Shown here piece by piece: positions 6,188 to 15,259 of a DNA stretch of 32,443 bases. Position 1 is the stretch's first letter. Every line of letters starts with the position of its first letter. The position numbers were made by a program, and so were the translations under genes. The notes under the pieces were generated by a model that saw only the letters and a list, made by a program, of their open reading frames with translations, was not told where the DNA came from and searched no databases. Source of the DNA: an uncultured bacterium (lineage in GTDB: Bacteria > Patescibacteriota > Minisyncoccia > Phycocordibacterales > GWA1-40-21); NCBI GenBank assembly GCA_903850545.1, contig CAINLW010000048.1:1-32443 (forward strand), written 5' to 3'.

Positions 6188-7048
6188 ATGGAACACCTTA
6201 CTAAACAACAAATAATACTACTTACACTTTTGGTTAGTTTTGTCACGTCTATTGCGACGGGGATTGTTACAGTTGCCCTTATGAACCAGGCTCCTGTGGG
6301 AGTTGTTCAAACAATAAATAAAGTTGTTGAAAGAACCATTGAAACTGTTTCTGCTCCAACAAAAGAGACTCAAACAATAGTTAAGGAAACAGTGGTTGTT
6401 AGTACTGATGACCAAATTGTTAGCGCAATAGAGAAAAATTCAAAAAATGTAATAAGAATTTATAGGACAAATACTGATCCAACTGCGGACTCAAATCAAA
6501 TGGTATTTGTTGGTTTAGGAGCGCTCATTTCAAGTGAAGGAATGATTGCAACTGACAATAATATAATTTCTGATGGCGGAAAGTATTTTGCAACTCCTGC
6601 AGATAAGTTACTTGAATTAACCGTTGTGAGATCAGTTGGCGGAGAAAAGATTGCTTTGCTGAAAATAAAAAATGATGAAAAAAATCCAGTAACTTTTCCA
6701 AGTGTTGTTATTTCAAAGAGTGATTTAAAATTGGGACAGGCTGTAATTTATATTGGGGGAGAAACAAAAGACTCGGTTTTTAACGGAATAATTTCTAGTT
6801 TATCTGCAAAAGAAATAAAACCTACCGATAATGCTACATCTACTTTAGTTACAACAAAAATATCATCAATTGAAACATCAATACCAAACAACTTTATTTC
6901 AGGTGGTTTGTTACTCAATCTTTCAGGAGAACTTGTGGGAATAAAAACTGTTTTTGTAGATAGTTCAAAAACCGATTTATTTACTTCAAGTACCGATATT
7001 CAAACAGCACTTTCTGCAGTTTCAAATTCTCAGAAAAAAGCTCAATAA
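6188..7048 (+). CDS. Trypsin-like (HtrA/DegP-type) membrane-anchored protein, probably not catalytic
   Basis: An N-terminal signal anchor (about residues 8-32), a V/T/E-rich linker to about residue 75, then a chymotrypsin-fold-like domain recognisable by order: VGLGALISSEGMIATDNNII, GGEKIALLKIK, LKLGQAVIYIGG, NGIISSL, and NFISGGLLLNLSGELVGIKT. Comparison with the usual motifs TNxHV, DLAVLKI and GNSGGP suggests that the catalytic His is replaced by Asn, the Asp by a non-acidic residue, and only the Ser-Gly-Gly remains. This looks like a pseudoprotease kept for binding, perhaps in envelope quality control. There is no PDZ domain. Family assignment is by motif order alone and is moderately sure. 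Confidence 0.72.
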   Translation: MEHLTKQQIILLTLLVSFVTSIATGIVTVALMNQAPVGVVQTINKVVERTIETVSAPTKETQTIVKETVVVSTDDQIVSAIEKNSKNVIRIYRTNTDPTADSNQMVFVGLGALISSEGMIATDNNIISDGGKYFATPADKLLELTVVRSVGGEKIALLKIKNDEKNPVTFPSVVISKSDLKLGQAVIYIGGETKDSVFNGIISSLSAKEIKPTDNATSTLVTTKISSIETSIPNNFISGGLLLNLSGELVGIKTVFVDSSKTDLFTSSTDIQTALSAVSNSQKKAQ

Positions 7049-7092
7049 TTTTATTGATAAAAAGTCAGATTACTATTTAATATAAATTTATT

Positions 7093-7722
7093 ATGGAAAA
7101 TGAACAAAAAAATTCAGGAAATTTGGTGAACAAAAACGAAATAGTATCTGATAAAATAAAAGAAACGAATGGATTTGATATAGAAAAATTAAAAATGAAA
7201 TTAAACGTTCTAGTAATGAAGATTTTATCAGAATGGAACGGTGAAAAAAGTGCAAAAAAAGCTAATATATCTGGAGAAACCGTAAATTTATCAAAATTAG
7301 ATCTCAGTCCTTATCAAAAAGATGATAGTGAATTATTTGGTAGTTACACAATAAATCTAGAATCAATAGGGGTGAATTATTTAAAAAAAGAAATTATAAT
7401 AAAAATATTAGACGTTAAAGACCTTGGACATTTCAACGGCAGATCAAGATCTGAATTAGTAAAGTATGTTGTTAAAACATATGGCGAAAAGTATTATATT
7501 CCAGGACTTGAATATGAAAATTATTTAGTTGAAAATCCAGACATGATCCCGGAAGAAATTAAAGATGGTAATAGATACAATTTTATTGGTTCATTTGTGC
7601 GTGGTGTAGATGGTGAGTGTGGTATTCCATTTGTTAAATTTGGTGCCAAATTTCATCACGGTTTAACTGAGCTTAATGGTAATTATGGTAATGAAAATCG
7701 TGTTGTTCTCATTGAGAAATGA
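7093..7722 (+). CDS. Hypothetical protein (209 aa)
   Basis: I do not recognise this protein. It has a Lys/Glu/Asn-rich N-terminus (to about residue 45), then a mixed alpha/beta-looking region with SYTINLESIGVNYLKKEIII, RSRSELVKYVVKTYGEKYYI and GVDGECGIPFVKFG. No signal peptide or membrane segment is seen. It starts 45 nt after the HtrA-like gene on the same strand, with TATAAA upstream but no Shine-Dalgarno site. AT-rich codon use matches its neighbours, so it is a resident gene. Some aromatic/GD-rich stretches suggest a small ligand-binding or structural domain, but this is a guess. Confidence 0.65.
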   Translation: MENEQKNSGNLVNKNEIVSDKIKETNGFDIEKLKMKLNVLVMKILSEWNGEKSAKKANISGETVNLSKLDLSPYQKDDSELFGSYTINLESIGVNYLKKEIIIKILDVKDLGHFNGRSRSELVKYVVKTYGEKYYIPGLEYENYLVENPDMIPEEIKDGNRYNFIGSFVRGVDGECGIPFVKFGAKFHHGLTELNGNYGNENRVVLIEK

Positions 7723-7785
7723 TTACTAGTTTAATCCCCAATGTTATTTCTTTGACTTTTTGTGATTTTAATATAAACTTTATTT

Positions 7786-7830
7786 TGAAAGTGTTTTTTA
7801 CTTTCAACTTTATAACTTTTAACTTTTGAC
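7786..7830 (+). repeat. Intergenic repeat of the AACTTTTGAC type upstream of clpB
   Basis: The spacer before clpB contains GAAAGTG-TTTTTT-ACTTTC and then ACTTTATAACTTTTAACTTTTGAC, a string of near-copies of a 9-10 nt unit. A similar string occurs in frame inside valS (28614-28650). It overlaps the region where the clpB start and promoter should lie. Confidence 0.55.
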
Positions 7831-10513
7831 TATCTTGCCTCCATTTAATAATTTTACAACAAAAGCAAAGGAAGTAATAAGAAGGGCTCATGAGCTTGCT
7901 ATTGAACGTGGACAAAATCACGTCAATCCAATGCATCTTTTGGCTGCATTAGTTCTTCAAGAAGAAAGCGTCGTGTCATCTATTTTGGACAGATTAGAAA
8001 TTGATATTATTTTATTTACAGATACTATATTAGAGGCGATAGAATCCACAACTTCATCAACTACACTTTCTCCAGCAAATCAAATATATTTAACTCCTGA
8101 TTTGGCGCAAGTTTTGGATTTGTCCGGAAAAGAAGCCAAAGAATTAAAAGACGAATTTATTTCTACTGAACATTTATTTTTAGCAGTTCTTGACACACCG
8201 TGCTCCGCTCGAGATATTTTGCAAAAATTTAAAATTGATAAGACAACCATAATAAAAATTCTTTTGGAGTTAAAAACTTTGAAAGGTGATGAAGTAAATC
8301 AACCAAAAAAATATAGAGCGATTTTGAAATATACAAGAAATCTTACAAAACTTGCAAAGGATAATAAACTCGACCCAGTCATAGGACGCGATAATGAAAT
8401 TTCCAGAATCATTCAAATTCTTTCAAGAAGAACAAAAAATAATCCGATTTTGATAGGAGAAGCAGGGGTAGGAAAGACCGCTATTGTGGAAGGTTTGGCT
8501 ATAAGAATTGCAACAAATGATGTTCCTGAATCCTTAAAAGACAAAGAACTTGTTTCTCTTGATCTTGGACTTTTAATAGCAGGAACAAAATACAGAGGTG
8601 AATTTGAAGAAAGATTAAAAGGAATAATTAAGGAAATAGAAAAATCTGATGGGAAAATAATTCTTTTTATAGACGAGATACATACTATTGTTGGTGCCGG
8701 TTCTGCTGAAGGTTCGATGGATGCCTCAAATATGTTGAAGCCAGCTTTATCGAGAGGAGAACTTAGGACTATTGGTGCAACCACCCTGAAGGAATATCAA
8801 AAAATAGAAAAAGACCCTGCCCTTACTAGACGTTTCCAATCTGTTATTGTTGCCGAACCATCAATAGAAGACGCCATTGCAATTTTGAGAGGCCTTAAAG
8901 AAAAGTACGAACTTTATCATGGAGTAAGAATTACTGATGACGCTATTTTGTCTGCAGTAAATTTAAGTAGCAGATATATTACAGATAGATTTTTACCTGA
9001 TAAGGCGGTTGATTTAATAGACGAGGCTTCATCGATGCTTAAAATTTCTCTAGAAAATATGCCACCTATTCTTGAAGAAACCAGAAGAAAAGTTATGAGA
9101 CTTGAAATAGAAAAAGAATCTCTCAAACCCTCAACTACGCTCGGGTCAGGAAAAAAAGCTGAGGTGTCTAACAGAATTAAAGTTATAGAAAAGGAGATTG
9201 CTGATTTAAAAGAAAAAACTTCAGATATAGAATTAAGATGGACAACTGAAAAAGATATTCTTAGTGGAATTAAAGCTCTAAAGAAACAATTAGAACTTTT
9301 AAGAATTGAAGCCGAAAATGCAGAAATCAAAGCCGATTTATCTTTGGCTGCTGAAATAAGATATGGAAAAATTCCTGAAGCAGAAAAAGAATTAGATATT
9401 AAATTAAAAAAATTAAAAAAACTTCAAACATCAAGAAGGGTACTTAAGGAAGAAATTACAGAAGAAGATATTGCAACCGTTGTTTCAAAATGGACAGGAG
9501 TTCCAGTTTCAAGGATGTTGGAAAGCGAAGCTCATAAACTCGTAAGAATGGAACAAGAGCTTGAGAAGAGAATAGTTGGACAAAATGAAGCTGTTAGGAA
9601 AATTTCTGACACAATAAAAAGATCTCGCACAGGAATTTCAGACCCAAACAGACCGATAGGCTCATTTATTTTTCTTGGTCCTACAGGAGTTGGAAAAACA
9701 GAGCTTACAAAAGCGCTAGCCGAATTTTTATTTGATGATGAAAAAGCTCTTATTAGAGTGGATATGTCCGAGTTTATGGAAAAACATTCCACGTCTAAAC
9801 TCATTGGTTCTCCACCAGGGTATGTCGGATATGAAGAGGGAGGTTCGCTTACTGAAACAATAAGACACAGGCCTTATTCTGTGGTTTTGTTTGATGAAAT
9901 TGAAAAAGCTCATCCCGAGGTTTTTAATTTATTGTTACAGGTTCTTGATGGAGGTAGACTTACTGATTCAAAGGGTAGAGTTGTAAACTTTAAAAATACT
10001 GTGATAATAATGACATCAAATATCGGTGCTCAGTTTATAGACAAAATGGAACAAATAGGATTTACGGCAAAAGATGAAAAAGGAAATGAATATAATTTAG
10101 TTAAAGAAAAGATTTTTTCTAGTTTAAAAGATTTCTTTAGACCTGAATTTATGAACCGACTTGACGATGTGATTGTTTTTGATATCTTGAGCAAAGAAGC
10201 TATAAGAAAGATAGTTGATATACAAATTAATTTAGTTAAAGACAGATTACAAACAAAAGAAATTGTTTTGCAGATATCTGAAAAAGCTTTGGACTATCTT
10301 GCAAAAGAAGGATATAACCCTCAATATGGTGCAAGACCACTCAAGAGACTGATTCAAGACAAAATTCTAAATCATGTAGCATCACTAATTATTTCTCAAG
10401 AAATATTGAAAGGGGGCACTGTGATAATTGATATGAAAAATAACGAATTAATTTTTGATATTAAGAAGGGTAGAAGGGGAATGATACTTCAGTCACAACT
10501 TGTAGCTTCTTAG
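7826..10513 (+). CDS. clpB: Chaperone ClpB (protein disaggregase)
   Basis: A hexameric AAA+ ATPase that threads aggregated proteins through its pore, normally together with DnaK. Order seen: Clp-N repeats (about 1-145), AAA-1 with Walker A GEAGVGKT (about 210) and Walker B LFIDEIH (about 279), a coiled M-domain with LAAEIRYGKIPEAEKEL (about 505, typical of ClpB rather than ClpC), AAA-2 with GPTGVGKT (about 618) and LFDEIEKAHPEVF (about 686), and a ClpB-like C-terminal domain. No ClpP-docking IGF loop was noticed. The reading frame has no ATG before residue 36, so translation probably starts at TTG 7826 or 7835. A repeat-derived insertion (LKPSTTLGSG) lies near residues 432-442. Confidence 0.95.
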   Translation: MTILPPFNNFTTKAKEVIRRAHELAIERGQNHVNPMHLLAALVLQEESVVSSILDRLEIDIILFTDTILEAIESTTSSTTLSPANQIYLTPDLAQVLDLSGKEAKELKDEFISTEHLFLAVLDTPCSARDILQKFKIDKTTIIKILLELKTLKGDEVNQPKKYRAILKYTRNLTKLAKDNKLDPVIGRDNEISRIIQILSRRTKNNPILIGEAGVGKTAIVEGLAIRIATNDVPESLKDKELVSLDLGLLIAGTKYRGEFEERLKGIIKEIEKSDGKIILFIDEIHTIVGAGSAEGSMDASNMLKPALSRGELRTIGATTLKEYQKIEKDPALTRRFQSVIVAEPSIEDAIAILRGLKEKYELYHGVRITDDAILSAVNLSSRYITDRFLPDKAVDLIDEASSMLKISLENMPPILEETRRKVMRLEIEKESLKPSTTLGSGKKAEVSNRIKVIEKEIADLKEKTSDIELRWTTEKDILSGIKALKKQLELLRIEAENAEIKADLSLAAEIRYGKIPEAEKELDIKLKKLKKLQTSRRVLKEEITEEDIATVVSKWTGVPVSRMLESEAHKLVRMEQELEKRIVGQNEAVRKISDTIKRSRTGISDPNRPIGSFIFLGPTGVGKTELTKALAEFLFDDEKALIRVDMSEFMEKHSTSKLIGSPPGYVGYEEGGSLTETIRHRPYSVVLFDEIEKAHPEVFNLLLQVLDGGRLTDSKGRVVNFKNTVIIMTSNIGAQFIDKMEQIGFTAKDEKGNEYNLVKEKIFSSLKDFFRPEFMNRLDDVIVFDILSKEAIRKIVDIQINLVKDRLQTKEIVLQISEKALDYLAKEGYNPQYGARPLKRLIQDKILNHVASLIISQEILKGGTVIIDMKNNELIFDIKKGRRGMILQSQLVAS
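9119..9150 (+). repeat. In-frame repeat-like insertion within clpB
   Basis: CTCTCAAACCCTCAACTACG followed by CTCGGGTCAGG encodes LKPSTTLGSG at the start of the M-domain coiled coil. The DNA resembles the widespread bacterial repeat around TTCGACTACGCTCAGG (from memory). It is in frame and sits in a surface linker, so it should be tolerated. Confidence 0.5.
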
Positions 10514-10540
10514 AACTATAGCTTATTGTATAATTCAAAT

Positions 10541-10577
10541 CACAAAAGGAGTTTCGCTTTGCGAAACTCCTTTTGTG
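10541..10577. terminator. Perfect hairpin after clpB (terminator or foldback repeat)
   Basis: CACAAAAGGAGTTTCGC and its exact complement are separated by TTT. The arms contain AAAAGG/CCTTTT, so the hairpin can end transcription from either side. Its tip matches that of the inverted repeat at 3770-3850. Confidence 0.75.
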
Positions 10578-10597
10578 AATACTGAATATAAAATTTC

Positions 10598-10621
10598 CGC
10601 ACTCTCGTTAACGAGAGTGCG
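10598..10621. terminator. 24-bp perfect palindrome between clpB and tRNA-Tyr
   Basis: CGCACTCTCGTT joined to AACGAGAGTGCG gives a fully self-complementary site, with T-runs a few bases beyond (TTAGTTTTTTTG). It could be a second terminator or a protein site; the sequence alone does not decide. Confidence 0.55.
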
Positions 10622-10755
10622 TAAAACTTAGTTTTTTTGTGTGGGGAAAATGACAGGAGAAGGTGAATCCTCAGTTTTTAGAGATAGAATCTGTTTATCT
10701 CAAATAGTTTTGTGTTTGAAATATTACATAATAAATGATACTATGTTTTTTACAT

Positions 10756-10837
10756 GCGCCGGTCGTATAGTGGCAATTACACGAGACTGTAAATCTTGCG
10801 GCTTCGGCCTTCGGGGGTTCGAGTCCCTCCCGGCGCA
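10756..10837 (+). tRNA. tRNA-Tyr (anticodon GUA)
   Basis: Type II tRNA with acceptor GCGCCGG/CCGGCGC, discriminator A, anticodon loop CTGTAAA (anticodon GTA), a variable arm around GCGGCTTCGGCCTTC, and a T-arm with GGTTCGAGTCC. CCA is not encoded. No foldback element follows this tRNA. Confidence 0.96.
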
Positions 10838-10989
10838 CAAAATATTTAATCTTAAAAAACAAGGTTATTTTTTTAATGCAAGTTTTTAGTGGATATTAGC
10901 GTTTGGATAAAACTTGGAATTATCTTATCATTTTTTAGACATGATATAATATGGTATAATTAGTTTTATAAAAATAATTAATTATAAAT

Positions 10990-13221
10990 ATGGACAATCA
11001 AAATTTTAATCAACAGTTTCCAGATAGTTTTCAGTCGATCATGCCGAAACCCAAAAAAACTAAATTATTTGTCACTCTCGGTACCGTAGTGTTAGTGGTC
11101 GTAGCAGTAACAGTCTATTTTGTTATTCCAAAATCAAGTCAAGATATTATTAAAAAAACTGCAGAAGATATTTATAAACCAGCCGTTGCGTTTGCTTCTA
11201 AATTTGCAATGTATGAAGAAGTACCAGTAAACATAACACCGAAAGTACCGGCTTATTCTGTGAACCAAGATTTAAGCAATATATCTAATGCAAGTGATTT
11301 CGCTTTTCTTACTGGCTCTACGAATGCAAAAAATTTGCTTGTTAAAAATGCTTTTGTAGTTAAGAAATCTTATAACAATGAATTTTATCCGCTTTATGAA
11401 GCAAACCGATATGATTACACACCGAGTTTCATTACCACCGACTCAATGCTCCACAATTATCACTTGATGTTTGATTTTTTGCTTAAGCAATTGGAGGAAC
11501 AAAAACTTGCAACGGAATTAAAAAATCTTAATGCAAATATGCTTTCTGAAGCGGTGAGTCAATATAATGATTTGAAAGGAACTGAATGGGAAAATGCAGC
11601 CAAGAGAAATGTTGGATTTTTTGCAGTTGGTAGCAAACTTTTAGATCCATCAGTGAGTGTACCATCTGTAGTCCAAAACGAAGTTGAACAGGAACTGACG
11701 CTAATTGACGCACATCAAGGTATTACTCTTTCTCCACTCATGAATATTGGTAGTGAACCCAGTGTTCTTGAAGGTTTAAAAGAAGACTATTCGCAATATA
11801 TTCCAAGAGGACATTACGACAAAACAGATCAGCTCAAGGCCTATTTCAAATCAATGATGTGGTATGGTAGATTAACTTTCCGTTTGAAAAATGATGATGA
11901 AATAAAATCTGGAATATTGATCACCCTGGCTTTAAACAAGGACGCCAATCAAACTAGCTGGAATAAAATATACGAACCGATAAATTTTTTTGTTGGCAAA
12001 AGTGATGATATCACTTACTACCAATTCAAAGATTTGGTTCAGCAAGTTTATGGCGACAACGTCACATATCAAATTGTTTCAACCGACAAAAACAAATTTG
12101 CTATTTTTGTTGATGCCACAAAGACACTTGAACCACCACAGTTAAATTCAATGCCGATTTTTAATTCGGATATACAGCCAGACCGAGAAAAAGAAATAAA
12201 AGGCTTCAGATTTATGGGACAACGATTTACAATAGATGCTTCCATTTTCCAAAGACTTATTGATAGAGAAACTCCAGACAGAATGTTACCAAAAGGACTG
12301 GATATTCCAGCGGCACTGGGGTCAAAAGAGGCGTTGAATATTTTGACACAGATGGGAGAAACAAATTATTCTAATTATTCAGAAAATATGTCTAAGATGC
12401 AAATATATTTAGTTGGCCTGCCTACTGAAAACTGGACACAGAATTTATATTGGGGTTGGCTATACCAGCTTATTCCTCTCACCACTGTCAAATCGGCTGG
12501 TTACCCTACATTCATGCAGAATGATTCCTGGGTCAGAAAAGATCTAAATACATTTTTAGGTAGCTGGAGTGAATTAAAACATGACACCATTCTTTATGCT
12601 AAACAGGTTTATGCTGAGATGGGTGGTGGTGAATCGGATCAAAAAGATGATCGTGGATATGTTGAACCGAATGTATATGTATATGCTCGTCTTGCCTCTC
12701 TCCTTAAAATGACGTCTGATGGGCTAGACGAACGCGGACTATTAACGGCAACAATGAAGGACGACCTATCCAAGATGGAGCAATTAGCAACGTCACTAAA
12801 AACAATATCGGAGAAAGAACTCAACAACGAAAGTTTGACGGACGCAGACTATGAGCTTATACGTTCATATGGTGGTCAATTAGAACATTTCTGGCTTGAA
12901 GTTAACAAAGACGATCCGGCATTCAAAGCATCGACGGGTCAGAGAGATTACTTGAATGAAAATCCTGCTGCTATTGTTGCGGATGTTGCAACCGATCCCA
13001 ATGGTCAAGTTTTGGAAGAAGGTACAGGTAAAATTTATGAGATTTATGTCGTGGTTCCAATTGACGGTAAGTTGAGGATTGCTAAAGGTGGTGTCTATTC
13101 ATACTACGAATTCCCATGGCCATTATCGGATAGATTAACTGATAAAAAGTGGCGAGACATGCTAAATACCAGCCCAACACCAAAATTACCTGATTGGACG
13201 AGCGCGTTTGTGGCACAATAA
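10990..13221 (+). CDS. DUF3160 family exported protein
   Basis: DUF3160 proteins are large extracytoplasmic proteins of unknown function found across bacteria and archaea. The 743-aa product has a cytoplasmic N-terminus, one membrane anchor (about residues 25-47, LFVTLGTVVLVVVAVTVYFV) and a large outside domain. Family landmarks: FITTDSMLHNYHLMFDF, YSQYIPRGHYDKTDQLKAYF, MMWYGRLTFRL, FRFMGQRFTIDASIFQRL, and a C-terminal acidic stretch with YVEPNVYVYARL. It starts after TATAAA with no Shine-Dalgarno site. The CapA-like gene begins 6 nt after its stop, so the two form an operon, probably acting at the cell surface. The function is not known. Confidence 0.85.
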   Translation: MDNQNFNQQFPDSFQSIMPKPKKTKLFVTLGTVVLVVVAVTVYFVIPKSSQDIIKKTAEDIYKPAVAFASKFAMYEEVPVNITPKVPAYSVNQDLSNISNASDFAFLTGSTNAKNLLVKNAFVVKKSYNNEFYPLYEANRYDYTPSFITTDSMLHNYHLMFDFLLKQLEEQKLATELKNLNANMLSEAVSQYNDLKGTEWENAAKRNVGFFAVGSKLLDPSVSVPSVVQNEVEQELTLIDAHQGITLSPLMNIGSEPSVLEGLKEDYSQYIPRGHYDKTDQLKAYFKSMMWYGRLTFRLKNDDEIKSGILITLALNKDANQTSWNKIYEPINFFVGKSDDITYYQFKDLVQQVYGDNVTYQIVSTDKNKFAIFVDATKTLEPPQLNSMPIFNSDIQPDREKEIKGFRFMGQRFTIDASIFQRLIDRETPDRMLPKGLDIPAALGSKEALNILTQMGETNYSNYSENMSKMQIYLVGLPTENWTQNLYWGWLYQLIPLTTVKSAGYPTFMQNDSWVRKDLNTFLGSWSELKHDTILYAKQVYAEMGGGESDQKDDRGYVEPNVYVYARLASLLKMTSDGLDERGLLTATMKDDLSKMEQLATSLKTISEKELNNESLTDADYELIRSYGGQLEHFWLEVNKDDPAFKASTGQRDYLNENPAAIVADVATDPNGQVLEEGTGKIYEIYVVVPIDGKLRIAKGGVYSYYEFPWPLSDRLTDKKWRDMLNTSPTPKLPDWTSAFVAQ

Positions 13222-13227
13222 AATTTA

Positions 13228-14964
13228 ATGCAAAGAAGAATCACGTGGACGATATTACTTTTAATTGTTAGTTTTGCCGTAGCTATTCTAGCCGGTAGTT
13301 ATTATTTTCGTTTTACTACCAGCAAAAAGATCCCGAATAATCAGCAACAAGTCAAAAAAGATTTTTTGGATTTTTCGATACAGAAAAAGAAACTTCCTCT
13401 GATAAATAAGGAGGTTTCTTTTATTGCTGTTGGTGATATTTCTTATTCACGAGCGGTAGGAAGAAAGGTTCAAAAACAAAAAGATATCAACTACCCATTT
13501 TTGAAGATTCAGGATTATTTGAAAAGCGCAGATTTGGTTTTTGGTAATTTGGAAACACCAATTACTCAAGGAAGAGAAATTTCTGATTTTGAGATGGTTT
13601 TTAGATCGGACCCAGGCACTGAGCAAGCATTAAAAAATGCCGGCTTTTCTATTTTATCATTAGCTAATAATCACACGCCAAATTTTGGTGAACAAGGGTT
13701 AATGGATACTTTCAAATATCTTGAGAATGCTAATATTAAGTATGTCGGGGCAGGAAAAGATAAACAGCAAACTAATCAGCCAGTCTATATAGATGTAAAA
13801 GGTATAAAATTTGCTTTTCTTGCTTATAATGATCCAGATGTTGCACCCCCTTCATATGAGGCAAGTGATATTCGTGCAGGGACTGCGTTTATGAGAATTG
13901 ATAAAATGACCGAAGCGGTAAAAACAGCAAAAGAAAAAGCTGATTTTGTTATTGTTTCCATGCATTCTGGAATTGAATATGTGGATAAGCCGGATGATTC
14001 ACAAGTAAATATTGCCCACAATGCAATTGATGCTGGAGCAGATTTAATTATCGGACATCACTCACACGTAGTGCAAACAATGGAACAATACAAAGGGAAA
14101 TACATATTTTACAGTTTAGGAAACTTTGTTTTTGATCAGCCACAATCACAAGAAACAAAAGATGGATTAACAATTAAAGTCTATTTTACGAAAGATAAAA
14201 TTAATAAAATTTATATTTTACCGATAGTAATGGAAAGTTTTGCTCAACCGAAAATGGCAGAAGAAGGTGAAGCTGATAAGATTTTGCAGAGGCTAAAATT
14301 TTCATTGGCAAGAAATGACGCATATTTTTGGAACGATAGTATCGATAGTTTTGACAAAACTTCTATGGTTGCACTATATGATGGGTCTCAGATTGATGGG
14401 GGACTTGTTTCGAAAATCGAAAAAAAAGATATAGATGGGGATTTAATTGAAGAAACCTATGCTTTAGAAAATGGTCAATTAACGATTACTAGAAATTTAA
14501 AAATACTTTGGCAATCACAATCTGATTGGTGGATAGATGATTTTGTTATTGCCGATTCTAATAATGATGGAGTTCCCGATATAAATTTATCCGTATGGAG
14601 ACCAGGTAATTTTGGTACTTCAAAACCATTTTGGATTAAGGAAAATGATATGAGTATAAAAAATCATTTTTTTGTCTTTGACCTCGTTGGTGACAAAATG
14701 AAACCAATCTGGCAATCATCAAATCTTGGAGTACCAAATTGTGGATTTACTTTTGCAGACATTGATGGTGACGGAAATAATGATTTAGTAACAATTGAAG
14801 GAGATTATTTGCAGATGCCTGAATGCAAAGGGAATTATTTTGCAGTTTGGAAATGGAATGGTTGGGGGTTTTCAAATGAATGGCGAAGTGGTTTAGGAAA
14901 GTTTTCCAATCTTGAAATTGAAAAAATTGATAGAAGAAATTATATTGTCGCTGATTCTCTTTAG
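13228..14964 (+). CDS. CapA-family (PGA_cap) protein fused to an FG-GAP/VCBS-like repeat domain
   Basis: CapA proteins have a metallophosphoesterase-like fold and are linked to poly-gamma-glutamate or other surface polymers. A signal anchor spans about residues 8-26. The PGA_cap domain (about 60-330) shows FIAVGDISYSR, DLVFGNLETPIT, ILSLANNHTPNFGEQG, MHSGIEY and IIGHHSHVVQ, with the metal-ligand Asp, Asn and His residues in place. The C-terminal third (about 395-575) carries D-x-D-G-D repeats (DIDGDLIEE, DSNNDGVPDI, DIDGDGNND) typical of calcium-binding FG-GAP/VCBS blades. It follows the DUF3160 gene by 6 nt, so both are probably exported together. The substrate is unknown. Confidence 0.85.
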   Translation: MQRRITWTILLLIVSFAVAILAGSYYFRFTTSKKIPNNQQQVKKDFLDFSIQKKKLPLINKEVSFIAVGDISYSRAVGRKVQKQKDINYPFLKIQDYLKSADLVFGNLETPITQGREISDFEMVFRSDPGTEQALKNAGFSILSLANNHTPNFGEQGLMDTFKYLENANIKYVGAGKDKQQTNQPVYIDVKGIKFAFLAYNDPDVAPPSYEASDIRAGTAFMRIDKMTEAVKTAKEKADFVIVSMHSGIEYVDKPDDSQVNIAHNAIDAGADLIIGHHSHVVQTMEQYKGKYIFYSLGNFVFDQPQSQETKDGLTIKVYFTKDKINKIYILPIVMESFAQPKMAEEGEADKILQRLKFSLARNDAYFWNDSIDSFDKTSMVALYDGSQIDGGLVSKIEKKDIDGDLIEETYALENGQLTITRNLKILWQSQSDWWIDDFVIADSNNDGVPDINLSVWRPGNFGTSKPFWIKENDMSIKNHFFVFDLVGDKMKPIWQSSNLGVPNCGFTFADIDGDGNNDLVTIEGDYLQMPECKGNYFAVWKWNGWGFSNEWRSGLGKFSNLEIEKIDRRNYIVADSL

Positions 14965-15259
14965 TATATATTATCTTGAGGTGTAGAGTAAAATCACATT
15001 ACTAAACAAGCGTGTTTTGAAATGTTTGGTATATAGGAAATGACTGTAGACTCCATAAGATAGGTTCTAAAATTATCCAATACTACACACATAGAAGGAT
15101 GTTCGAAAGATTATTATAGAGGAAAGTAAAACAAAGGTTCTTGACGTCTCTTTCTCAAAAAGGAACAACTGAGAAGTTTTTGTCGATGGATTTCTCCCAG
15201 CACATTAATAATCTTTTTGTAAAAAAACTAGTTTTATGTTTAAATGTAAATATATATTT
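14965..15259 (+). other. Non-coding spacer between capA-like gene and alr
   Basis: About 290 nt without a convincing gene on either strand. It contains a hairpin TTCTCA-N12-TGAGAA near 15152-15176, and GAGGTGTAGAG and GAGGAAAG words, but no terminator with a T-run after the capA-like gene. It may hold a small RNA or the alr leader; I cannot say more. Confidence 0.4.

Noticed and set aside
7826-10513. ClpC instead of ClpB
   Set aside because: The long M-domain with LAAEIRYGKIPEAEKEL is typical of ClpB, and no ClpP-binding loop was seen.
10641-10889. 82-codon frame spanning tRNA-Tyr
   Set aside because: Passes straight through a complete tRNA gene.
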